Source: Truepera sp965215315
GTDB taxonomy: Bacteria > Deinococcota > Deinococci > Deinococcales > Trueperaceae
Assembly (NCBI GenBank): GCA_965215315.1
Contig: CBDCDB010000008.1
Coordinates: forward strand, 2,170,001-2,234,000
Length of the DNA stretch: 64,000 nt
Reading direction: 5' to 3'
In this document: positions 1-6,910 of the stretch, one piece after another
Layout of the letters: each line of letters begins with the position of its first letter
Numbering within the stretch: position 1 is the stretch's first letter
Program-made: the position numbers and the translations under genes
Notes under the pieces: model-generated
The model's input: only the letters and a program-made list of their open reading frames with translations
The model's database searches: none
Told to the model about the DNA's origin: nothing

Positions 1-263
1 CTACCGTAACCGAGGTTATGCGAGTTCTCGAGCTGTAATGGCAACAGTTTACCGCCCACCATGACAGCACCGTTGTCAGTAAGCGTTACCTCACCCAGTT
101 CAGAGAGATCGAGAACGTTGTTAAGGTCTGCCTGTGTCCAAGAAGCCGATGCCTGGTTGTGCTGAGGCACATTGGCAGTGCTTGTTGTCCCACACGAAGT
201 CAAAAGAGCACCAAAGCTGAGGAGGAAGACAGAAGCCACTGCTTTCCCAGTAAACTTTCTCAC
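1..263 (-). CDS. putative lipoprotein, N-terminal part (runs off window edge)
   Basis: The reading frame starts at a GTG at 263 preceded by an AGAGGT ribosome-binding site and stays open to the window edge, so only about 87 residues are visible. Residues 1-24 form a lipoprotein signal: basic MRK start, hydrophobic stretch, lipobox LLTSC with Cys24 as the predicted lipidated residue. The rest is polar (Gln/Asn/Ser rich, then a short alternating hydrophobic stretch) and I recognise no domain. An IS element is inserted only 23 bp upstream of the start codon, so the gene keeps its ribosome-binding site but has been separated from whatever promoter lay upstream. The function is unknown; only a surface-anchored protein can be claimed. 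Confidence 0.72.
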   Translation of the reverse strand, partial: MRKFTGKAVASVFLLSFGALLTSCGTTSTANVPQHNQASASWTQADLNNVLDLSELGEVTLTDNGAVMVGGKLLPLQLENSHNLGYG

Positions 264-287
264 GCTGTACCTCTTTTCTTTTTATTA

Positions 288-303
288 GACCTATTGCGAA
301 AGT
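288..303. repeat. left terminal inverted repeat of the IS element
   Basis: GACCTATTGCGAAAGT pairs with the right end at 1157-1172 with one mismatch. The transposase stop codon (291-293) lies inside this repeat. Confidence 0.85.
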
Positions 304-1132
304 CTTGAGTTGAGACCAAGCTCAAAGTTGTAGATACCTGCGATGAGATTAAAGCGAAGACCGAAACGTCTACGCCGACAGCGGTAGCGCTCACTGAGGA
401 TTCTAAAGACCTTAAGTTTGGCATTGACATGTTCAATGCTTAGCCGAAGCTTAGCCAGGGGACGGTTGTAACGTTTTTGGTTTGGCTCTAGCTCCCAGCC
501 TCGGCGACGCTTACGGGGTAGCTCGGTGTTAGCGTGAAGTTTCTGCAACCCTTGATAGCCTGAGTCAGCTAGCCAGAATATGTGTTGTAGTAGGAACGTT
601 TTACTATCTTTGAAAAGCTTGAGATCATGGGTTTTGCCTTTGCCATAGTAGGTACAAAGTATCTGTTTAGTCGTCCAATCCAAAACGACTTGAGCTTTTA
701 GCGTATGGCACTTCTTCTTCCCACTGTAATAGGCCCGTTGCTTTTTTTCGGACGCTCGGTAGGCGTCTCGGTTACATCGACGATAACAAACGACAACTCC
801 AAGTCACTCTCTTGAAGTTGCCGTTTACTCGGCAAGCTAAACGCCTTTTCTTTGCTCAGGATATTCTCAACATGACGGACGATCCGGTAAGCCGTCGAAG
901 CGTTCACCCCATAAGCATGGCCAATATGGAAATACGTGCGGTTCTCTCTTAGGTACATTAAAGTCATGAGCAACTGGTCTTCTAGTTTGAGCTTGCTGGG
1001 TCTGCCTGGCTTGCGTTTTCTTGCAGTTGCTCCTCGCAACGCCTCAACCATCATTTTGAACGTCTCTGGTTTGACTCCCGACAGCCTTTTGAATGGCTCT
1101 GACGCTAAATCCTTAACCTGTTCAATGAACAT
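291..1132 (-). CDS. IS5-family transposase, full product by -1 frameshift
   Basis: The DDE transposase catalyses excision and integration of the IS. The first frame (698-1132) supplies a helix-turn-helix N-terminus and the first catalytic Asp in the VDVTETP segment. The second frame (to 291) supplies the second Asp (LADSGYQG) and the Glu (SIEHVNAK). A run of seven A on the coding strand (complement of 742-748) sits just after the VTETPTERPKK segment. Slipping -1 there joins the frames into the canonical KKKQRAYYSGKKK family sequence, which neither frame encodes alone. Neither frame holds the complete DDE triad, so frameshifting is needed for activity. A point mutation at the A-run is an alternative, but such slippery runs are usual in this family. 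Confidence 0.8.
698..1132 (-). CDS. IS transposase orfA (unshifted product)
   Basis: Without frameshifting, translation from the ATG at 1132 ends at 698, giving 144 aa: the DNA-binding helix-turn-helix region (about residues 45-95, GRPSKLKLEDQLL then VNASTAYRIV) and the first DDE aspartate. In IS5-type frameshift elements this short product can act as a binding-only regulator. That role is known for related elements and is inferred here. Confidence 0.7.
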   Translation of the reverse strand: MFIEQVKDLASEPFKRLSGVKPETFKMMVEALRGATARKRKPGRPSKLKLEDQLLMTLMYLRENRTYFHIGHAYGVNASTAYRIVRHVENILSKEKAFSLPSKRQLQESDLELSFVIVDVTETPTERPKKSNGPITVGRRSAIR

Positions 1133-1156
1133 ACCCTACTTCAGCAAATTTGCCCT

Positions 1157-1172
1157 ACTTTTGCAATAGGTC
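1157..1172. repeat. right terminal inverted repeat of the IS element
   Basis: The reverse complement reads GACCTATTGCAAAAGT, matching the left end except at one base. TA follows on the outside, as at the left end. Confidence 0.85.
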
Positions 1173-1174
1173 TA

Positions 1175-1256
1175 TTGATCGTAACCGGTTACGCTTCTAC
1201 TTTATTTGATAGAAGGAAGCCACATAAGTCGCTTTTGGTACGTGCCAAACGTACCG
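1175..1256. promoter_or_regulatory. palindrome-rich intergenic region between LuxR gene and IS
   Basis: Before the IS insertion this stretch was the upstream region of the lipoprotein gene. It holds a perfect 12-bp palindrome GTAACCGGTTAC (1181-1192), an inverted repeat CTTCTA...TAGAAG (1194-1215), a hairpin GGTACG...CGTACC (1237-1255), and CGTTAC-TTTG-GTAACG (1255-1270), which overlaps the LuxR stop codon. They could be operator sites for the neighbouring regulator or a terminator-like fold. No U-run follows, so a terminator is less likely. Confidence 0.4.
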
Positions 1257-1826
1257 TTACTTTGGTAACGCCCGCCTTGGAGGTTCCCAACCCTCAATTT
1301 CCAGCACATGCCAGAGACCGTAATAGTAGAGCGCTAACTGCACTCTGGAATCAAGCCCAAGCTTTTGATAGATAACACCTACCGTGTTTTTGACTCTGCC
1401 TTCGCTGATTTTTCGCACTCCAGCAATTCTCTTGGGTGTATAGCCTTTAGCGATGAGGTGCAATGTAAGCCGTTCGGTAGGTGTGAGAATAGAGATCAGC
1501 TTAGGGCCATGTTTGTCTTCCCGCCCAGACTCGAAGAGACTTTCGGCAATATCTGCCAGCGAAATGCCGCAGAGATGCGAATTAGGAAATCTCTCGAGTA
1601 GGGCAAGCCGGTACTCAAGGCAAGGGTTATCTGTGGCAATAAGTATGTAATTGGCGGCGTCTAAAAATTTGCAGCACGCTGGCGACAACCACCAGCCTCT
1701 AGGAATATCAACCAGTAAATGAGATTCCGCCTGTTCACGAACGTAAATCTCAAAGGACGCTAATCCTTCCTTAATCTCACGGTAAATATGAGTATTGCTA
1801 CAGTAAACAACTAGTTCACGCTTCAC
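1257..1826 (-). CDS. LuxR-type transcriptional regulator
   Basis: Residues about 112-175 are a LuxR/GerE helix-turn-helix (ILTPTERLTLHLIAKGYTPK..., VKNTVGVIYQKLGLDSR), the DNA-binding domain of the NarL/FixJ class. Residues 1-105 are a divergent N-terminal domain with a ferredoxin/receiver-like alternation of strands and helices. The usual acidic pocket and phospho-acceptor Asp of a response regulator are not obvious, so it may be a degenerate receiver or a novel sensor. The GTG start at 1826 lies 5 nt after a perfect TATAAT (1832-1837), so the mRNA is probably leaderless. It is co-directional with the lipoprotein now separated by the IS and is a candidate regulator of it. Confidence 0.82.
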   Translation of the reverse strand: MKRELVVYCSNTHIYREIKEGLASFEIYVREQAESHLLVDIPRGWWLSPACCKFLDAANYILIATDNPCLEYRLALLERFPNSHLCGISLADIAESLFESGREDKHGPKLISILTPTERLTLHLIAKGYTPKRIAGVRKISEGRVKNTVGVIYQKLGLDSRVQLALYYYGLWHVLEIEGWEPPRRALPK

Positions 1827-1831
1827 GCTTC

Positions 1832-1837
1832 ATTATA
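1832..1837 (-). promoter_or_regulatory. -10 box of LuxR-type gene
   Basis: A perfect TATAAT on the minus strand ends 5 nt before the GTG at 1826; no ribosome-binding site fits between. Confidence 0.65.
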
Positions 1838-1861
1838 ACAGTGTAACTAAGCGCTCACGAG

Positions 1862-2239
1862 TTAATCAACCTGTGCAATCGCCTCGATTTCAATCTTTAC
1901 GTCTCTGGGTAGCCGCGCCACCTCGACCGCACTCCGAGCAGGCGGGCTGTCACTAAAAAACGTCCCGTAAACTTCGTTCATCGCCGTAAAATCGTTCATG
2001 TCGGCTAAAAAACAGGTGCATTTGATGACGTTAGCGAGGCTCGAGCCCCCCGCTTCCAAAACTGCTTGAAGATTTTTGAGCACCTGTTCAGTTTGCGCTT
2101 TAATGTCCCCCTCCAACATCGTTCCGTCTGGTTTAAGCGGAATCTGACCGGAGGTAAAGAGTAGTTGGTCGATTTGGACAGCTTGGGCGTAGGGGCCGAT
2201 GGCGGCGGGAGCCTGGTCAGTCTGGACAGGTCTTCTCAT
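1862..2239 (-). CDS. ridA: RidA family reactive intermediate deaminase
   Basis: This 125-aa YjgF/YER057c/UK114 protein is predicted to hydrolyse 2-aminoacrylate-type enamine/imine intermediates made by PLP enzymes such as threonine dehydratase (one is encoded at 61488-62504). Family signatures are AIGPYAQAV near the N-terminus, TSGQIPL, and the C-terminal PPARSAVEVARLPRDVKIEIEAIA, which contains the substrate-binding Arg. The ATG at 2239 gives the normal family length and lies 6 nt after TATCCT; a longer GTG-initiated frame to 2269 adds ten non-conserved residues and is rejected. Confidence 0.92.
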   Translation of the reverse strand: MRRPVQTDQAPAAIGPYAQAVQIDQLLFTSGQIPLKPDGTMLEGDIKAQTEQVLKNLQAVLEAGGSSLANVIKCTCFLADMNDFTAMNEVYGTFFSDSPPARSAVEVARLPRDVKIEIEAIAQVD

Positions 2240-2245
2240 AGCTTT

Positions 2246-2251
2246 AGGATA
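2246..2251 (-). promoter_or_regulatory. -10 box of ridA
   Basis: TATCCT on the minus strand with a 6-nt spacer to the ATG; no Shine-Dalgarno sequence, so probably leaderless. Confidence 0.55.
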
Positions 2252-2288
2252 CAGGACTTCGAACGACACATTTTCAAATCAGGTGGGG

Positions 2289-3236
2289 TTAACGAAAGCT
2301 AAAGAAGATGAACAGCACTATCAGCGACGCGCAGCCGAGCAGCCACCAGCGGTAAGGCCACGCCGGATGCCGCCGCAGACGCGCCGAACGGCCCCGGTAG
2401 ATAAACGCAGCCTCGACCTCGGCCAACCCCTCAGCACCTTCGCCGAGCGTGACCGAAACGGGCATTTCCGGGGGCAGCGTATAGGCTTTGGGCCGAGGGG
2501 CGACTTCCCCGACCTCTAAAACGAGCGCTGTCACGTTGTCGGGACTGCCGCGTTCGTCGGCGCGGCGGATGAGTTCGCGGGTCACCTCATCTAGAGGCGT
2601 TTGCTGTACGATTTGCAAGAGCAGGTCGTCGGACAAGAGCAGACTGAGGCCGTCGGTGCAGAGCAAGATTCGGTCGCCAACTTGGAGGGTCAGGGCGGAG
2701 AGCTCGAGCCTGACCGTCGGCTGCGTCCCGAGCGAATTGGTAATGATATTGCGCCACTGATGCCGCTTCGCCTCGTCGCCGCTCAGAAGCCCCTGCCGCA
2801 CCCGGTCGGCGACCCACGAGTGGTCGCGGGTCAGCTGGGTGATGGCACCGTCCCGGATGAGATACGCCCTCGAGTCCCCTACATGCCCGACAAGTGCGAG
2901 CTGGTCGTCGATTAACACGAGCGTCAGGGTTGTGCCCATCCCGTGGTCTGCCGGATGCGCGGCGGCGTGGTCGAAGATGTCCAGATTGGCCCGCTGCACC
3001 GCCTGAGCTATCGTCAAAGGTGGATATTTAGACCCCTTTTTAAGGGCGTGGGCGAGCGTATCACAGGCTTTACGGCTGGCGAGTTCACCGCTGACATGCC
3101 CGCCCATCCCGTCAGCGACGAGGGCGAGCGCCCCGTTCGGGGTGGTGTCCAGAAAAAAACTGTCCTGATTGGCTTCGCGTACTCCACCGGGACTGCTGTC
3201 ACCAGCGAACGTAAGGCGCGGAGGCGGGTTAGACAT
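2289..3236 (-). CDS. PP2C-family serine/threonine protein phosphatase, membrane-anchored
   Basis: This 315-aa Stp/PrpC-type phosphatase dephosphorylates Ser/Thr proteins phosphorylated by Hanks-type kinases, using two metal ions. The family motifs appear in order: ANQDSF (about residue 21), VADGMGGHVSGE (about 40), HVGDSRAYL, LTRDHSWV, LCTDGLS and GSPDNVTALVLEV (about 240). A linker leads to one C-terminal transmembrane helix (about 292-312, WWLLGCASLIVLFIFFSF), placing the catalytic domain in the cytoplasm. The ATG at 3236 follows TATACT by 7 nt. No kinase gene adjoins it here. Confidence 0.93.
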   Translation of the reverse strand: MSNPPPRLTFAGDSSPGGVREANQDSFFLDTTPNGALALVADGMGGHVSGELASRKACDTLAHALKKGSKYPPLTIAQAVQRANLDIFDHAAAHPADHGMGTTLTLVLIDDQLALVGHVGDSRAYLIRDGAITQLTRDHSWVADRVRQGLLSGDEAKRHQWRNIITNSLGTQPTVRLELSALTLQVGDRILLCTDGLSLLLSDDLLLQIVQQTPLDEVTRELIRRADERGSPDNVTALVLEVGEVAPRPKAYTLPPEMPVSVTLGEGAEGLAEVEAAFIYRGRSARLRRHPAWPYRWWLLGCASLIVLFIFFSFR

Positions 3237-3243
3237 TCAGAGG

Positions 3244-3249
3244 AGTATA
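3244..3249 (-). promoter_or_regulatory. -10 box of PP2C phosphatase gene
   Basis: TATACT with a 7-nt spacer to the ATG at 3236. The intervening bases carry no ribosome-binding site, so translation is likely leaderless. Confidence 0.6.
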
Positions 3250-3362
3250 GCGCGCGGTTTACGCCTTTGTTGGGCAGCGACGAACAGGGCACCTCCTGCC
3301 ATACCTGGGTTATCCTGATAAAAATAAAGGCCGTAAAAATCCGTGTTCCTATAAGGTGCCTG

Positions 3363-3878
3363 ATGATTCTCCCCAAAATCCGTGACCCCCGCTTTATCAC
3401 CCTCCGCCGCGGCGGAACGCTTACAGCTTCAGACCATCGGCTGCTGGCTTTGTGGGCAGCCGCGTGTGCAGAACACGTTTTGCACCTTTTCGAGGCGGCG
3501 CAACCCTCGGACTTACGGCCCCGTTTAGCAGTCGAGCAGATTCGGGCCTGGGCCCGGGGTGAAGTCAAAATGATGGAGACTCGGGCAGCGGGTGGTCGCG
3601 CCATGTCCGCAGCAAGAGTGCTGAAGGGAGCCGCTCGGCACGCTGCCTATGCTGCGGGTCAAGCGGCGGTGACGGCACATGTCGCGGCACACGAACTCGG
3701 CGCGGCAGCTTACGCGATCAAGGCCGCGCGTGCCGCGGCTCCCAAAGGCGAGGGCGAGCGTACGGGTCGGCTCGAGTGCCGCTGGCAGCGCGAACAGTTA
3801 CCCGATGAGATTCGTGGTCTTGTCCTAGATGATCAGCGGTTACGAAACAACCTCTGTTGGTCGGTGTTCAGCTACTGA
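3363..3878 (+). CDS. Imm5-like putative immunity protein
   Basis: The product is a 171-aa, strongly alpha-helical, Ala-rich protein. The pattern TASDHRLLALWAAACAEHVLHLFE, then RAWARGE, then an Ala/His-rich helix (RHAAYAAGQAAVTAHVA) and a final QREQLPDEIRGLV resembles the Imm-5 'putative immunity protein' family, often misannotated as exonuclease SbcC. The start at 3363 is preceded by AAGGTG at the right spacing; the open frame extends far upstream but there it is antisense to the phosphatase gene. No polymorphic toxin is visible nearby, so an actual immunity role is unproven. Function otherwise unknown. Confidence 0.68.
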   Translation: MILPKIRDPRFITLRRGGTLTASDHRLLALWAAACAEHVLHLFEAAQPSDLRPRLAVEQIRAWARGEVKMMETRAAGGRAMSAARVLKGAARHAAYAAGQAAVTAHVAAHELGAAAYAIKAARAAAPKGEGERTGRLECRWQREQLPDEIRGLVLDDQRLRNNLCWSVFSY

Positions 3879-3944
3879 CAACCGACGCTGTAAAGGCGCA
3901 GGCTGACGCCGAAAGTGATTGAACACGGCCCAAACGCAACACGT

Positions 3945-3950
3945 TATGCT
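3945..3950 (+). promoter_or_regulatory. -10 box of gatA
   Basis: TATGCT ends 6 nt before the first of two tandem ATG codons (3957 and 3960). No ribosome-binding site is present. Confidence 0.6.
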
Positions 3951-3956
3951 GCGCGT

Positions 3957-5414
3957 ATGATGACGGCTTTTGAAACGGCAGCGGCAGTGCGGGCGGGTGA
4001 AGTGAGCGCGGAGGACGTGGTGCGTAGAGCGCTCGCCCGGGCAGAAGCGGCCTCGAGCCTCAACGCCTTTATCACCCTGTTACCGGAGGCGGTAGAACGG
4101 GCCCAGACCCTAGATGCCCGCCGTAAAGCTGGAGAAACCTTGGGGCCGCTGGCCGGAGTGCCGGTCGCAATCAAAGACAACATCTGTACGCTGGGCGTTC
4201 GGACAACCGCAGGGTCGAAGAGTTTAGACACCTTCGTCCCGCCGTATAACGCGACGGTGGTGGAAAGGCTTGAGACTGCCGGAGCCGTCATCATTGGCAA
4301 AACCAACTTGGACGAGTTCGGGATGGGTAGCTCGAGCGAAAACTCGGCGTATGGCCCGGTGCGTAACCCGCAAAATCCGGAGCGCGTTCCCGGCGGCTCG
4401 TCGGGCGGGTCGGCAGCAGCGGTCGCAGCGAGCATCGTCCCACTCGCCCTCGGTACCGATACGGGCGGATCGGTGCGGCAACCTGCGAGTTTTACAGGGG
4501 TTCTGGGGTTTAAGCCGACCTACGGGGCGCTGTCTCGTTACGGGGTGATTGCGTTTGCAAGTTCTCTAGAGCAAGTTGGGGTGTTGACAGGGAATACTCG
4601 AGATTTAGAACTCGCGCTTTCCGTGATGTTCGGTCACGACCCGTGCGACGCGACAAGTTTACCGACCGCGCCTGACCTGACAGATGCGCTTCAAGCCGGA
4701 GACCTGGAGGGTGTCCGTATCGGCAAAGTTACCGAACTCTGCAGCGAAGGCAACAGCGCCGGAGTTTTAGCGGCTTTGGAACGCACCGAAAAAACGCTGC
4801 GAGAGTTAGGCGCTGAGGTCGGTGAGGTCTCATTGCCCCACGCGCTGCACGGCGTCGCGGCTTACTACCTGGTCGCCCCGGCAGAAGCGTCGTCAAACCT
4901 GGCCCGTTTCGACGGGATGGTCTACAGTCACCGGGGCGGCGAAAACAAACTCGGACAAGCTGAGGTGATGATGCGTTCACGTGGCGAGAGTTTCGGCCCC
5001 GAGGTGCGCCGCCGCATCCTGATGGGCACTTACGCGCTCTCAGCAGGTTATTACGACGCTTACTACGGCAAAGCCCTCAAGGTGCGCCGCTTAATTGCGG
5101 ATGATATGACGAAAGCGTTTACGGACTGTGACCTGTTATTGACGCCGACCGCCCCGGCAGTTGCGTACCGCTTAGGTAAAAACGTAGATGACCCGCTCTC
5201 GATGTATTTGGGCGACGTAGACACAGTGCTGGCAAATCTCGCAGGCGTTCCGGCAGTCAGTGTTCCGGCAGGTGTAGCAGAAGACGGGTTGCCGTGCGGC
5301 GTGCAGTTTTTGGCTCCAGCTCTAGCGGACGCGCGGGTGTTGCGTGTTGCAGGGGCGTTGGAAGCCGCTGCCGGAGAGAATTTTTCACCTTTGGCAACTG
5401 ATTACAGCTCGTGA
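3957..5414 (+). CDS. gatA: Asp-tRNA(Asn)/Glu-tRNA(Gln) amidotransferase subunit A
   Basis: GatA is the glutaminase subunit of the GatCAB complex, which converts Glu-tRNA(Gln) and/or Asp-tRNA(Asn) to the amidated forms. The amidase-signature catalytic triad is intact: Lys in VAIKDNICT (about residue 73), the cis-Ser in PGGSSGGSAAAVAA and the nucleophile Ser in GTDTGGSVRQPA. The length (485 aa) is normal. The tandem ATG at 3957/3960 lies 6 nt after TATGCT, so I start there and not at an upstream in-frame codon at 3915. gatB and gatC are not in the window. The gene overlaps the following acetyltransferase by 4 nt, so the two are co-transcribed. Confidence 0.96.
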   Translation: MMTAFETAAAVRAGEVSAEDVVRRALARAEAASSLNAFITLLPEAVERAQTLDARRKAGETLGPLAGVPVAIKDNICTLGVRTTAGSKSLDTFVPPYNATVVERLETAGAVIIGKTNLDEFGMGSSSENSAYGPVRNPQNPERVPGGSSGGSAAAVAASIVPLALGTDTGGSVRQPASFTGVLGFKPTYGALSRYGVIAFASSLEQVGVLTGNTRDLELALSVMFGHDPCDATSLPTAPDLTDALQAGDLEGVRIGKVTELCSEGNSAGVLAALERTEKTLRELGAEVGEVSLPHALHGVAAYYLVAPAEASSNLARFDGMVYSHRGGENKLGQAEVMMRSRGESFGPEVRRRILMGTYALSAGYYDAYYGKALKVRRLIADDMTKAFTDCDLLLTPTAPAVAYRLGKNVDDPLSMYLGDVDTVLANLAGVPAVSVPAGVAEDGLPCGVQFLAPALADARVLRVAGALEAAAGENFSPLATDYSS

Positions 5415-5971
5415 CGAATTTTTGGCAGGGTGGAAAAGTTCAGCTCTGTGCGGTTGAAAAAGACGAGATAGACACCTTGCTTACGTCACCCGAAATGGCA
5501 GATACAGACCTTGATAGATACGAAGACTTCATCTGCTTTCCAGCCTCTAAAGAGAAGCGCCGGACGTTTTTTGAAAAGATGGCTGAGCGTGACGGCAAAG
5601 ACGACACTTTCTTTTGGCTTGTCAAAAATTTAGAGGGTGAATACGTTGGGAGTATCGGCACCTTCGATTGTGACCGGCGTGTCGGCGTCTTCAAGTACGG
5701 GCTTCGTATCCTCCGCCCATACTGGCGACGAGGTTACGCCCGTGAAGCCGTCCAAATCGTCTTACGTTACTACTTTTACGAACTGCGCTATCAAAAGGCA
5801 ACGGTTATCGTCTATTCGTTTAACGAACGGTCGCAGCGGCTACACGAAAATCTGGGATTTAGGCTCGAGGGGCGTCTTCGGCGTACCGTTTATACCAACG
5901 GTCAACTTTACGACGAGCTTTACTACGGGCTAACCAGAGAAGAGTTCGGCGGGCTGAGCCACGTGTTCTAG
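5411..5971 (+). CDS. GNAT family N-acetyltransferase (RimJ/RimL-like)
   Basis: This 186-aa GNAT_3-type acetyltransferase transfers the acetyl group of acetyl-CoA to an amine. The core is visible: a FFWLVKNLEGEYVGSIGTFD strand pair, the acetyl-CoA pyrophosphate loop RPYWRRGYAREAVQ (R/Q-x-x-G-x-A type) and the C-terminal SFNERSQRLHENLGFRLEGRLRR segment typical of RimJ/RimL. It starts with GTG overlapping the gatA stop (GTGA). The substrate is unknown; N-terminal protein acetylation or antibiotic or polyamine acetylation cannot be told apart from sequence. Confidence 0.9.
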   Translation: MTNFWQGGKVQLCAVEKDEIDTLLTSPEMADTDLDRYEDFICFPASKEKRRTFFEKMAERDGKDDTFFWLVKNLEGEYVGSIGTFDCDRRVGVFKYGLRILRPYWRRGYAREAVQIVLRYYFYELRYQKATVIVYSFNERSQRLHENLGFRLEGRLRRTVYTNGQLYDELYYGLTREEFGGLSHVF

Positions 5972-6016
5972 TCCGAACAGGCCGAACGTCCCTAACACAG
6001 ACAGGGCTATCTGTGA

Positions 6017-6022
6017 TATGCT
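6017..6022 (+). promoter_or_regulatory. candidate -10 box of the rpmH operon
   Basis: TATGCT in the 119-bp gap between the acetyltransferase and rpmH would give a leader of about 60 nt. No convincing -35 is seen. Confidence 0.4.
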
Positions 6023-6090
6023 TCTACGTCTTGTACCGGTGTGGCTGAACCTAAACACCTACGCCGCACTCACAGCTGTGAAGGAGTACT

Positions 6091-6234
6091 ATGAAACGCA
6101 CATATCAACCCAACAAGCGTAAACGCGCCAAAACCCACGGCTTCCGCGTCCGTATGAGTACCCCCGGAGGCCGCAACGTCATCCGCCGCCGCCGCGCCAA
6201 AGGCCGTACCAAACTCTCCGTCTCCGACGAGTAG
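6091..6234 (+). CDS. rpmH: 50S ribosomal protein L34
   Basis: This 47-residue, very basic protein begins MKRTYQPNKRKRAKTHGFR and continues through the universal RMSTPGGRNVIRRRRAKGR core, so it is the small L34 protein of the large ribosomal subunit. The ATG at 6091 has a strong AAGGAG site at the right spacing. It heads the rpmH-rnpA-yidD-yidC-jag block. rnpA begins 5 bp after its stop, so unlike in Thermus the two genes do not overlap here. Confidence 0.98.
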   Translation: MKRTYQPNKRKRAKTHGFRVRMSTPGGRNVIRRRRAKGRTKLSVSDE

Positions 6235-6239
6235 ACGCT

Positions 6240-6569
6240 GTGCCGGTCATCCAGTCGTTAAAGGGTGACCGCGCCTTCAGACGTCTGCGTAGAGGCAAAG
6301 CCGGGTACGCGCGGCTGCTGAGTTTGCGCTGGCGTCCGGCCCGCGAAGGTATCCACGTCGGCATTGTGGTTAGCAAAAAGGTCGGGAACGCGGTTGTCCG
6401 CAACCGGGTACGCCGCCGCCTCAAGGAAAGCCTTAAGGTTATCTTAAAAGACGGCGACGAATTCTCTTTTGAAATGGTTGTGATTGCCAGACCGGAAGCT
6501 GCCGACGCAAATTACTGGCAGCTGAAGGGTGCGCTCGAGCACGCCTTACGCAAAGGTCAAGCGCTGTGA
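6240..6569 (+). CDS. rnpA: ribonuclease P protein component
   Basis: RnpA (109 aa) binds the catalytic RNase P RNA and helps position pre-tRNA 5' leaders. The N-terminus (LKGDRAFRRLRRGK) matches the conserved Phe-Arg pocket, and the signature VVRNRVRRRLKES (about residues 52-64) is the RNR motif. It starts at a GTG 5 bp after rpmH and overlaps yidD by 4 nt. Confidence 0.96.
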   Translation: MPVIQSLKGDRAFRRLRRGKAGYARLLSLRWRPAREGIHVGIVVSKKVGNAVVRNRVRRRLKESLKVILKDGDEFSFEMVVIARPEAADANYWQLKGALEHALRKGQAL

Positions 6570-6910
6570 AACAGACCACGAAACAGGCCGTAAACCAAGC
6601 TGCCGCGTCAGCTACGAAACCAGGCGTTATGAAACCGGTTATCGCTCAACAAATACCTAAGCTAAGCCCCTTACAGCACGTCGTGCTGGCTCCCATCTAT
6701 TTTTACCGCCGCTTCCTCTCGTCGCTCAAAGCTTCGCCGAGTTGCCGCTTCTCCCCTACATGCAGCCACTACGCAGTTCAAGCTATCCGTACTCACGGCG
6801 TCCTTTACGGCCTTTTTCTCGCTACCGTACGCATTCTGAAATGCCAGCCGTTTCATCCGGGCGGCTACGACCCTGTTCCCCCAGCCCTTCGGAGGCATCT
6901 TGAACCGTAA
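6566..6910 (+). CDS. yidD: membrane protein insertion efficiency factor YidD
   Basis: The conserved YidD core is IYFYRRFLSSL...PSCRFSPTCSHYAVQAIRTHG...KCQPFHPGGYDPVPP, with the three conserved cysteines. The protein is peripheral to the inner membrane and helps YidC insert substrates. The frame opens at a GTG overlapping rnpA (GTGA), giving about 35 extra residues before the core; an internal ATG at 6629 gives a more typical length. The 3' end overlaps yidC by 11 bp. Confidence 0.93.
   Translation: MKQTTKQAVNQAAASATKPGVMKPVIAQQIPKLSPLQHVVLAPIYFYRRFLSSLKASPSCRFSPTCSHYAVQAIRTHGVLYGLFLATVRILKCQPFHPGGYDPVPPALRRHLEP

Larger units (their letters stand above)
288..1172 (-). mobile_element. IS5-family insertion sequence (about 885 bp)
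   Basis: The element is bounded by near-perfect 16-bp terminal inverted repeats (288-303 and 1157-1172, one mismatch, outer end GACCTATTGC). It is flanked on both sides by TA (286-287 and 1173-1174), consistent with a 2-bp target duplication. It carries two overlapping transposase frames joined by a run of seven A residues on the coding strand. The layout (HTH_Tnp_4-like N-terminus, DDE_Tnp_4-like C-terminus, frameshift) fits the IS427/ISL2-like part of the IS5 family; the subgroup is an inference. Ends and coding frames look intact, so it may be active and recent. Confidence 0.88.

Noticed and set aside
1862..2271. Longer ridA start (GTG at 2269)
   Set aside because: The added ten residues are not family-like, and the ATG at 2239 has a well-placed TATCCT box.
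2943..3362. Upstream extension of the open frame that contains the Imm5-like gene
   Set aside because: It lies antisense to the PP2C phosphatase gene and has no coding character; the real start is at 3363 with its own ribosome-binding site.
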